DNA of 64,000 nucleotides, from assembly GCF_036880985.1 (NCBI RefSeq), contig NZ_JBAJNO010000009.1, forward strand, positions 1,922,001-1,986,000, given 5' to 3'. A model generated the notes under the pieces. It was given only the letters and a program-made list of their open reading frames with translations, was not told where the DNA came from and ran no database searches. Position numbers and translations under genes: made by a program. Shown piece after piece: positions 57,701-64,000 of the stretch; position 1 is the first letter of the stretch, and each line of letters opens with the position of its first letter. This stretch comes from Limibacter armeniacum. Its GTDB lineage: Bacteria; Bacteroidota; Bacteroidia; Cytophagales; Flammeovirgaceae.

Positions 57701-57808
57701 ACAAGATATATTAAAGTGATAGCAAAACCATTTGATGCTATACCTGCATGGCATATGGGAGCAGGTAACAACCCATGGATATTTGCTGATGAACTTGTGA
57801 TCGAGTAA
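54768..57808 (+). pseudogene. GH92 gene with chitobiase-like and discoidin domains, single-base frameshift
   Basis: Two overlapping frames together encode one protein of about 1,013 residues, beginning at GTG 54768 with a lipoprotein signal (IATSC). The first frame carries the GH92 domain (FPGATMPFGMVQLSPD, QGNEPSHHVIYLY, SGNEDCGQMSAW) and breaks at 56745-56746. Two bases, AT, lie between TGG and GTT where three are expected. Restoring one gives SAWYVFSSMGFYPVNP, as in the intact paralogues. The second frame continues the C-terminal GH92 strands, then a chitobiase/FN3-like module (HYTLDGSIPTEKSPLYTGGF) and an F5/8 discoidin-type domain (LHDGRWAGVVRENLEAVVDLGKA, ending WIFADELVIE). No long homopolymer is at the break, so it may be a real mutation. 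The gene product would be truncated at the catalytic end as written. Confidence 0.85.
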
Positions 57809-57818
57809 TAGGGGTTTC

Positions 57819-57852
57819 AGGGAAGTCTTACAACTTAGGTTGTGGCTTCCCT
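57819..57852. other. Hairpin between GH92 genes
   Basis: AGGGAAG...CTTCCCT with an inner ACAAC/GTTGT stem. No T-run follows, so it may mark a boundary or act as a processing/stability element rather than a terminator. Confidence 0.35.
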
Positions 57853-57903
57853 CCTCCTCTATTGAAAGTAACTACTACTCCATACTCTTAGTAGATTTCG
57901 GAA

Positions 57904-60171
57904 ATGAAAAGACATATACTTACCGGATGGTTATTGCTTTTGAGCTATACCCTGATGGGGCAACAACTGACAGACTACGTCAACCCTTTTATCGGCTCTT
58001 CTAACTACGGAGCTACCAACCCTGGAGCCATTGTCCCAAGAGGAATGGTTTCGGTTGTCCCATTCAATACAGCTGGCAAGCAAAACAAGCTGGACAAAGA
58101 TAGTGATTGGGTATCCTTCCCATATCTACATGAAAATACATTCTTCACAGGTTTCAGTCATGTAAACTTAAGCGGTGTAGGATGCCCTGACCTTGGCGTT
58201 CTTCTCCTAATGCCTACAACCGGAGAGCTTTCTGCATCTCCTGAGGTATATGGAAGTACTTACACCCATGAACAAGCTCATCCTGCCTACTATTCCAATA
58301 TTCTTTCCAAATACAACATCAAGACAGAAGTAACCGCAACCCAACGTACAGGTATTTCCCGATTCACCTTCCCTGCTGGAAAAAGCAATGTGTTACTGAA
58401 TTTGGGACAAGGGCTGACCAATGAAAGTGGAGCCATGTACAAGGTCGTTTCTGATTCCGAAGTGGAAGGCATGCGAATGGTAGGTGGTTTCTGCTACAAC
58501 AATTCAGAAGCCGCATACCCAGTGTACTTTGTCATGAAAGTGTCAAAGCCTGCCGACAGGTTTGGGGGATGGACACAGCACAAAAAAATTGAAGGTATTG
58601 AAGCAAACTGGGCAGGTAGTTACAATGGCAAAGTCCGTTGGAAAAATGAAGACTACAGTACTGTATTAGGAGATAGTATCGGGGTTTATTTTTCTTATGA
58701 CTTTGAGGAGCAGACACAGGTTGAAGTAAAAGTGGGTGTTTCTTATGTTTCTATAGAAAATGCCCGTGAGAATCTTCAAAAAGAAGTTGGTGAGCAGACA
58801 TTTGACCTAATACATCAGCAAGGCCAAAAGGCTTGGGAAAAGGCACTTTCAAGTATCAAGGTTGAAGGTGGGACAAAAGATGACAAGACCATTTTTTACA
58901 CGGCTCTTTACCACACTCTGATTCACCCCAATGTATTCAATGACGTCAATGGTGAGTACCTGAAAGTAGGCTCCCACCAGACAGGCAATAGCAAACATGA
59001 CCGTTACACTGTCTTTTCCTTATGGGATACTTACCGCTGCATGAATCAGTTGATGACCTTGCTTTATCCTGAACAGCAATTGGACATGGTCAGGTCAATG
59101 CTTGAGATGTACGATGAAAACGGATGGCTTCCAAAATGGGAACTGAATTCGACTGAAACCTTTACAATGGTAGGAGACCCTGCTGCAGCTGTAATTGCAG
59201 ACACTTACACCAAAGGACTACATGACTTCAATGCTGAAAAAGCAATGGAAGCAATGCTGAAAAGTGCTTATAAAGGAGAAACCGAAACCAACCCTTTACG
59301 TCCGGGAATTGCTGACTATGAAAAGCATGGTTATCTTCCTGCTGATCTTGAAATTGGTAAAGATGCACACCTCCATGGAACGGTATCCACCACATTGGAA
59401 TATTGCATTGCTGATTTTGGTATTGCCCAAATGGCAAAAGCAATGGGAAAGGAAAATATTTACAAGGAGTTTATCAAGCGCTCCAGAAACTATCAAAACC
59501 TATACGACAAGCAAACAGGACTCTTCAGACCTAAGATGGCGAATGGAGAATGGCATACTCCATTTGACCCAAAAGCAGGAGCAAACTTCCAAGCCAATGT
59601 TGGCTATATTGAAGGCAATGCGTGGCAATACTCCATGATGGCACCTCATGACATGCCTAATGTTGTAAAGCTGATGGGGGGCAAAAAGAAGTTTATAAAC
59701 CACCTCCAGTCGCTATTTGACACTGAAGAATTTGATATGGCTAATGAACCGGACATTAACTACCCGTTCTGTTTTAACTATGTAAAAGGAGAAGAACACA
59801 GAACACAAACAACCGTTCGCAACCTAATCAGAAAGCACTTCACTAATCAACCTGCCGGATTACCTGGCAATGATGATACAGGTACCATGTCAGCATGGCT
59901 GGTATTCTCTATGATGGGGCTTTACCCCGATGCCCCAGGAGTACCTCATTATACCTTGTCAGCTCCTTTCTTTGATAAGGTCACTATCCAGTTGAGTGAA
60001 GCGCATTATGGAGGAAAAGTCATTGAAATTACAGCAGACAAATCAGGAGAAAATGGCGTCATTCAAACTATATTGCTGAATGGAAAACCATATCGCAACT
60101 ATTTTATTTCACATCAGGAATTAGTCAATGGTGCCAATTTACATTTTGACATGAAGTCATCAGCCAAGTAA
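57904..60171 (+). CDS. Divergent GH92-family enzyme
   Basis: A 755-residue GH92-family protein (signal peptide ending LMGQQ, with no lipobox cysteine). It keeps the family core (NPGAIVPRGMVSVVPFN, FSHVNLSGVGCPDLGV), but the region that reads HGNEPSHH in its paralogues here reads MANEPDINYPFCF. The usual GNEDCGQMSAW is here GNDDTGTMSAW. These differences suggest another linkage or substrate (perhaps alpha-1,3, alpha-1,4, or mannose-phosphate), but the actual specificity cannot be read from sequence. Followed by the ROK gene after 33 bases. Confidence 0.85.
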   Translation: MKRHILTGWLLLLSYTLMGQQLTDYVNPFIGSSNYGATNPGAIVPRGMVSVVPFNTAGKQNKLDKDSDWVSFPYLHENTFFTGFSHVNLSGVGCPDLGVLLLMPTTGELSASPEVYGSTYTHEQAHPAYYSNILSKYNIKTEVTATQRTGISRFTFPAGKSNVLLNLGQGLTNESGAMYKVVSDSEVEGMRMVGGFCYNNSEAAYPVYFVMKVSKPADRFGGWTQHKKIEGIEANWAGSYNGKVRWKNEDYSTVLGDSIGVYFSYDFEEQTQVEVKVGVSYVSIENARENLQKEVGEQTFDLIHQQGQKAWEKALSSIKVEGGTKDDKTIFYTALYHTLIHPNVFNDVNGEYLKVGSHQTGNSKHDRYTVFSLWDTYRCMNQLMTLLYPEQQLDMVRSMLEMYDENGWLPKWELNSTETFTMVGDPAAAVIADTYTKGLHDFNAEKAMEAMLKSAYKGETETNPLRPGIADYEKHGYLPADLEIGKDAHLHGTVSTTLEYCIADFGIAQMAKAMGKENIYKEFIKRSRNYQNLYDKQTGLFRPKMANGEWHTPFDPKAGANFQANVGYIEGNAWQYSMMAPHDMPNVVKLMGGKKKFINHLQSLFDTEEFDMANEPDINYPFCFNYVKGEEHRTQTTVRNLIRKHFTNQPAGLPGNDDTGTMSAWLVFSMMGLYPDAPGVPHYTLSAPFFDKVTIQLSEAHYGGKVIEITADKSGENGVIQTILLNGKPYRNYFISHQELVNGANLHFDMKSSAK

Positions 60172-60204
60172 TTTCGGATAGACAACAAGAAACTATTAAC
60201 TGTC

Positions 60205-61302
60205 ATGAGCATTTTCAACGACCAAAGAGTAGTGATGACACTCGATGCAGGAGGAACAAACTTTGTTTTTTCTGCGATTCAGGGTGGTGAGCAAATAGTA
60301 GAACCTATTCAATATCCATCCAACGGACACAATCTGGAAAAAAGCCTTACCACTATCATTGAAGGCTTTGAGTTAGTCAGAAGTAAACTAGATGCTGAGC
60401 CTGTTGCCATCAGCTTTGCATTTCCTGGCCCAGCGGACTACCCTAAGGGAATTATCAAGGATTTACAAAACCTGAGCGGTTTCAAAGGAGGTGTTGCATT
60501 GGGACCCATGCTTGAACGAAAATTCAAGCTGCCTGTATTTATCAACAATGATGGAGACCTATATGCATACGGTGAAGCAATTGCTGGGCTACTTCCTCAA
60601 GTAAACAGTCAACTTGCACAGAAAGGGATCCAACATAGGTACAAAAACCTTGTGGGAATCACACTAGGTACAGGACTCGGAGGAGGAATTGTTACGGATG
60701 GAAGGCTCCTGATTGGTGATAACTCATTGGGTGGTGAAATCTGGATTTTCCGTAATAGGCTCGAACAAGAAATGAATGCAGAGGAAGGTGCTTGTATTCG
60801 TGCCGTACAACGTTATTATGCACAGGAAACCGGCATCGAAAATCCTCAATCGCTATCACCTAAAGATATCTACGAAATTGGTATTGGTGAACAGGAAGGG
60901 AATCAGCAGGCCGCAATTTTGGCTTTTGAAAAGCTAGGTACTGTATTGGGAGAAGTCTTGTCTCACTTGACCACTCTTGTAGATGGCCTGATTGTTATTG
61001 GTGGCGGACTATCCGGTGCTTACAAACTGTTTATGCCTGCTGCTATCAAAGAAATGCAAAGTCATTACCAGACTGCCAAAGGAGAAGCGTTTCCACGCTT
61101 GCAGGCTAACATTTATGACTTGACTAATAAAGACGATTTAAATGGTTTTTACACTACCAATGAGAAAGCCATCAAGATTCCTTTTACAGATGAGGAAATC
61201 ATCTACAATCCTGATGCAAAAGTTGGAGTTGGAGTATCAACTATCGGCACCAGTAAAGCCATCAGTATAGGGGCCTATGCTTATGCCCTATCAAAGCTTT
61301 AG
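60205..61302 (+). CDS. ROK-family sugar kinase-like protein lacking the zinc motif
   Basis: A 365-residue ROK protein with the phosphate-binding LDAGGTNFVFSAI, the catalytic Asp in INNDGDLYAYGEA and the glycine-rich TLGTGLGGGIVTDGRLL. The usual ROK zinc motif (CxCGxxGCxE) and preceding histidine are absent: the region reads GGEIWIFRNRLEQEMNAEEG. No helix-turn-helix is present, so it is an enzyme, not a NagC-type regulator. It could phosphorylate mannose or N-acetylglucosamine, upstream of ManA or the GlcNAc pathway. Confidence 0.85.
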   Translation: MSIFNDQRVVMTLDAGGTNFVFSAIQGGEQIVEPIQYPSNGHNLEKSLTTIIEGFELVRSKLDAEPVAISFAFPGPADYPKGIIKDLQNLSGFKGGVALGPMLERKFKLPVFINNDGDLYAYGEAIAGLLPQVNSQLAQKGIQHRYKNLVGITLGTGLGGGIVTDGRLLIGDNSLGGEIWIFRNRLEQEMNAEEGACIRAVQRYYAQETGIENPQSLSPKDIYEIGIGEQEGNQQAAILAFEKLGTVLGEVLSHLTTLVDGLIVIGGGLSGAYKLFMPAAIKEMQSHYQTAKGEAFPRLQANIYDLTNKDDLNGFYTTNEKAIKIPFTDEEIIYNPDAKVGVGVSTIGTSKAISIGAYAYALSKL

Positions 61303-61552
61303 ACAAAAGCTGATTTCAAAATATTTCTTCGCCTGAGACAACCCACATTTAGCACCTTTAGATATTGAGCAATCATTATCTTGGGTGCTTTTATGTTAGT
61401 ATCCCCGACCTTTCTTCCACAGAGTTATCAACATAATATCACGTAGGTTTGTGTATCTTGCACCACTTATTGCACAAGGCAATTTTCAAGAATCTGTCAA
61501 AACTATATTCCACTCCGATTGACTGGAATAACAATCGCATACGGTCAGTTAT
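61303..61552. other. Intergenic region between ROK and crotonase genes
   Basis: About 250 bases without a gene that I can support. It presumably carries the promoter for the crotonase-family gene. Confidence 0.5.
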
Positions 61553-62329
61553 ATGTATAAGTTCATTGAATATAGCGTAAGAAATAGGGTTGCATACATT
61601 ACACTCAACAAGGTCAATACGGGAAATGCACTCGATAAGCTTTTGATTCAGGAATTGGCTGATGCGATGGATACAGCCCTCAAAGACTACTCTACCAAAG
61701 TCATTGTAATCAAAGCCAATGGCCCAACATTCTGTACAGGAATCGATACCGCCTATCACAAAAAGATGCAGGAGCAACCCTATACTGAAAACCTGCATGC
61801 ATCCAATCAGATCAAAGAATTGCTTAAGAGTATTTATCATCACCCAAAAGTGGTTATTGCCCAAGTACAGGGTGATGCTGTTGCCTTAGGCTTTGCACTG
61901 GCTTATTCTTGTGATTTTGTCTTTGCCTCAACTAATGTCAGAATGGGACACCCTGAAGTCAGCCTCGGACTGATACCCGCCATAGCATTACCTATCCTCC
62001 TCCGAAAGACCAATGAAGCAACAGCACGAATGCTACTCTTATCTGGAAAACTGATTTCGGCGACCGAAGCCTTAGATTATGGTCTTATTTCCCATACCTG
62101 TACGGCTGAACAGTTGGATATCAAAGTTGAACAATTTGCCTCTGCTCTTTGTCTCGACAATTCAACACAGTCTATGGCTGTTACCAAGAAGCTCATTGCC
62201 CAGCTACAAGGCATGCCACTGGAAGATGCACTCACCTATGCAGCTGAATCAAGTGCACAAAATCGCCTGAATGAGGACAGTAGAAAGGGAATCGCTTCCC
62301 TTATATTACAAGAAAAACCTAGATGGTAA
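61553..62329 (+). CDS. Crotonase-family protein (enoyl-CoA hydratase/isomerase-like)
   Basis: A 258-residue crotonase-fold protein with the oxyanion-hole region GPTFCTGIDTAY and the second conserved glutamate in HPEVSLGLIP. The first crotonase glutamate (Glu144 in rat crotonase, in the CELAMMCD segment) is replaced here: the aligned segment is FALAYSCD, with alanine. It may therefore not be a hydratase but an isomerase or another crotonase activity. Stand-alone gene; no fatty-acid genes are nearby. Confidence 0.85.
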   Translation: MYKFIEYSVRNRVAYITLNKVNTGNALDKLLIQELADAMDTALKDYSTKVIVIKANGPTFCTGIDTAYHKKMQEQPYTENLHASNQIKELLKSIYHHPKVVIAQVQGDAVALGFALAYSCDFVFASTNVRMGHPEVSLGLIPAIALPILLRKTNEATARMLLLSGKLISATEALDYGLISHTCTAEQLDIKVEQFASALCLDNSTQSMAVTKKLIAQLQGMPLEDALTYAAESSAQNRLNEDSRKGIASLILQEKPRW

Positions 62330-62456
62330 CAGTTTGTCAATGTTTTCAGAGGTCTCAACATTTTAAAAAGTAAAGTCGTTTAATTTTTTCAAAAGAATTA
62401 ATTAATTTAATTACTGATAATCATTGCCAAACACTACAAAAATCGCTTAACCAATC

Positions 62457-62705
62457 ATGGTATCTACGCTTAACATTATATGTCTGGTAATAATATATGC
62501 AGTGTTGATTATCTTAATGCTCACATATTTTAAAAGAAACCTGAACAACGACGCCAGGCGAGATGAAGATGACGACAACAATGGAGGTGGTTGGGACAAC
62601 CCAAGCGATGAACCTAAGATAGACTTACCTCCCGGTGTTTTTATACTTCCGCCAGACAAACCAGACCCCTCAAGAAAAAGAAAAAAGACCGAACCTGTTA
62701 TCTAA
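62457..62705 (+). CDS. Small single-pass membrane protein
   Basis: An 82-residue protein with one N-terminal membrane helix (LNIICLVIIYAVLIILMLTYF), then an acidic and glycine-rich middle (DEDDDNNGGGWD) and a proline- and lysine-rich tail. No family recognised. Its stop codon lies inside the terminator hairpin that follows. Confidence 0.6.
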   Translation: MVSTLNIICLVIIYAVLIILMLTYFKRNLNNDARRDEDDDNNGGGWDNPSDEPKIDLPPGVFILPPDKPDPSRKRKKTEPVI

Positions 62706-62727
62706 AAGCAGGCTCGGTCTTTTTTTA
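62684..62727 (+). terminator. Terminator overlapping the small gene's stop
   Basis: AAAGACCGAACCTG and CAGGCTCGGTCTTT (one mismatch; 62684-62697 / 62709-62722), then T's. The TAA stop codon sits in the loop. Confidence 0.8.
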
Positions 62728-62732
62728 TCCAC

Positions 62733-62766
62733 AATAAAAAGACACTTGATACACAAGTGTCTTTTT
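62733..62766 (-). terminator. Terminator of the TPR gene
   Basis: AAAAGACACTTG / CAAGTGTCTTTT stem (62737-62748 / 62754-62765), T-run on the minus strand, past the TPR gene stop at 62819. Confidence 0.75.
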
Positions 62767-62818
62767 ATTTTAAGTATCTGTAAACATTCACTCCAAGGTA
62801 TTATCAGGTTTAAGTTGA

Positions 62819-63298
62819 CTAAAGCTTTTCTTCAAGTGCCTTGATCTGTTCTTCAAGGGTCTCCCTGTTTGGAGAGATTCGGGTCATATACTTCAGTACT
62901 TTCAGGGCTTTTCTATAAGCCAGCATTTCCCGAAAGATGTTAGCAAGTCCAGACATTGCTGCAAAGTGTCTTGGCTCTAACTGGAGCGTCCTTTGAATAT
63001 CCCTGATCGCTAACTTGAACTCTCCTCTCAGATAATAAACGATTGCCCGCTTATTCCACCCTTCCGCGTAGTCAGGATCAATATGTGTGACTTTTGAAAA
63101 TGCTTCCAAAGCATCTTCATACTGGTAATTACCCATCAGCTGCATTCCATCCTCCATCAAATCATCGACAAGCCTGTTGTCTGTTTTAAGCCACAAAGAC
63201 AGGATACTTGATTCTATGTCTTTAATCTGCTCCTGATCTGTGGTAGATTGTAACTGGTCGAATAATTTTTCGATCTCAATGTTCTTATTGTTACTCAT
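62819..63298 (-). CDS. Small TPR-repeat protein
   Basis: A 159-residue soluble protein with at least two tetratricopeptide repeats in its C-terminal half (EDALEAFSKVTHIDPDYAEGW, then KLAIRDIQRTLQLEPRHFA). TPRs usually mediate protein contacts. No signal peptide. Partner unknown. Confidence 0.8.
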   Translation of the reverse strand: MSNNKNIEIEKLFDQLQSTTDQEQIKDIESSILSLWLKTDNRLVDDLMEDGMQLMGNYQYEDALEAFSKVTHIDPDYAEGWNKRAIVYYLRGEFKLAIRDIQRTLQLEPRHFAAMSGLANIFREMLAYRKALKVLKYMTRISPNRETLEEQIKALEEKL

Positions 63299-63623
63299 GA
63301 TGAATCAGAATTTTGGTAAAACCTCCAGTAAGTCGAAGCAGTTGACTTACATTCTGATAATAATAGTGCTGGTTGAATGAGCTGAAGGTTTTTTGGTGCT
63401 GGTTTGACGAAATTGCCTGCGGTACTGGCGGTGCTTCCAGAGAGAGGTAATTATGCAGGGCTGAATATAAAATCGTTTTCGAAGAAAAAACTACATTCGA
63501 ATGTTATCTTAAATATAAACAATATTATGCTAACTTTTGGTGATATTTGCTTGCTAAAATCCTTATTTGTTTATGTAAGTATTTAAAGTTTTGTAAACGT
63601 ATTATCCGATAAATCAATTAAAA
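63299..63623. other. Intergenic region before the second M28 gene
   Basis: About 325 bases. A short frame at 63404-63586 has no coding features that I trust. It must contain the rightward promoter of the M28 gene, but I see no confident box. Confidence 0.5.
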
Positions 63624-64000
63624 ATGAGTTATAAAAAGATTTCAATTTTTCTATTAAACAGCCTGACAACAACTTTTTTATGCGCCCTTAATCCAGTTTT
63701 TGCTCAAGATGCCATCAGTGATGCTGAATCAGAACGTATTGTAAGTATTCTGGCCAATGATGACATGGAAGGCAGGGAAACAGGCACGAAAGGAAATGAA
63801 AAAGCAGCCCGTTTTATCGAAGAAGAATTCAAGAAAGCGGGTCTTTCTTACATGGAAGGAATGAACAGTTACCAACAGTCATTCACACTTTACACCACTA
63901 CAACTCAATCACAATCGATAAAGCTGAATAAGCAGAAGTTCTCTTCAAACAATAGTTTTGCGCTGACTGACCGTACTTATTTCAAGACAAAAAAAGTTTC
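63624..64000 (+). CDS. M28-like secreted peptidase (3' end outside window)
   Basis: From ATG at 63624 the frame is open to the window edge: 125 residues with a signal peptide (FLLNSLTTTFLCALNPVFAQD) and an M28-type N-terminus (ESERIVSILANDDMEGRETGTKGNEKAARFIEEEFKKAGL). It resembles the frameshifted M28 at 43931-45510 in the same ASDWMEGREAG/GNEKAA area. The catalytic part lies beyond the window. It could compensate for the frameshifted copy. Confidence 0.85.
   Translation, partial: MSYKKISIFLLNSLTTTFLCALNPVFAQDAISDAESERIVSILANDDMEGRETGTKGNEKAARFIEEEFKKAGLSYMEGMNSYQQSFTLYTTTTQSQSIKLNKQKFSSNNSFALTDRTYFKTKKV

Noticed and set aside
54768-57808. Programmed frameshifting in the frameshifted GH92 gene
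   Set aside because: No slippery sequence or stimulatory structure; intact paralogues have an unbroken frame with the expected codon.
60205-61302. ROK-family gene as a NagC-type repressor
   Set aside because: It has no helix-turn-helix domain, so it cannot be a DNA-binding ROK regulator.
63404-63586. Sixty-codon frame upstream of the second M28 gene
   Set aside because: No family match and no clear start signal; it lies in a typical promoter-like gap.
1-64000. CRISPR arrays, rRNA operons, insertion sequences or prophage
   Set aside because: No repeat-spacer arrays, rRNA sequence, transposase or phage structural genes were seen. The only repeated units are the two tRNA clusters.

Overview
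The window looks like a chromosomal segment of a Bacteroidota bacterium, most likely of the Cytophagales/Flammeovirga-like branch. The evidence is SusC/SusD-type receptors, Bacteroidota-type promoters (TTTG, then TAnnTTTG), a DUF4295 gene beside rpmG and rpmB, several GH92 enzymes and low G+C. The genus cannot be fixed from this sequence alone.

Layout. (1) 1-1,630: end of a WG-repeat protein gene, then a tandemly duplicated tRNA unit (Ser-GCT, Pro-TGG, Arg-TCT, twice), each copy with its own promoter and terminator. (2) 1.8-19.4 kb: mostly housekeeping and membrane genes, including a VWA protein, a GNAT acetyltransferase, a LexA-like S24 regulator, a glucosaminidase, a TolC-family protein, a PduO-type cobalamin adenosyltransferase, a large polytopic TPR protein, clpC, WbqC, trmB, an orphan ParA, a 2-hydroxyacid dehydrogenase and ftsY. 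(3) 19.7-21.4 kb: DUF4295, rpmG, rpmB and an array of six tRNA-Thr(TGT) genes. (4) 21.6-32.1 kb: a TVP38-like membrane protein, a CHASE2/FecR-like pair, manA, rpoC without rpoB beside it, and an outer-membrane barrel protein. (5) 32.1-61.3 kb: the centrepiece, a roughly 29-kb locus for high-mannose N-glycans. (6) 61.5-64 kb: a crotonase-family protein, small proteins and the start of a second M28 peptidase.

The glycan locus. A seven-gene leftward operon (42,825 to 32,135) encodes GH92, CutC, a PNGase F-type deglycosylase, a GH2 beta-mannosidase, a GH125 exo-alpha-1,6-mannosidase, a CBM9-like protein and an uncharacterised GH10-like protein. A DeoR-type regulator lies just upstream. Rightward come an M28 peptidase (frameshifted), a glycosylasparaginase, GH92, a SusC/SusD pair, a second GH92 (frameshifted, with C-terminal chitobiase-like and discoidin domains), a divergent GH92 and a ROK-family protein. 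The enzymes could together release N-glycans from protein in two ways: by PNGase F, or by peptidase trimming followed by glycosylasparaginase. They could then strip alpha-1,2/1,3-mannose (GH92), alpha-1,6-mannose (GH125) and the core beta-mannose (GH2). The separate manA could feed mannose-6-phosphate into glycolysis. No endo-beta-N-acetylglucosaminidase (GH18/GH85) or GH20 is visible here.

The most notable new observation is a 14-bp motif, approximately YGCAYAAACRYGCA. It occurs seven times, in the four control regions of this locus that matter most (the leftward GH92 operon, the deoR/M28 divergent promoter, susC, and the second GH92 pair), which suggests a dedicated regulon. Also notable are the separation of rpoC from rpoB, the placement of cutC inside an N-glycan operon, and two single-base frameshifts in otherwise intact degradative genes.
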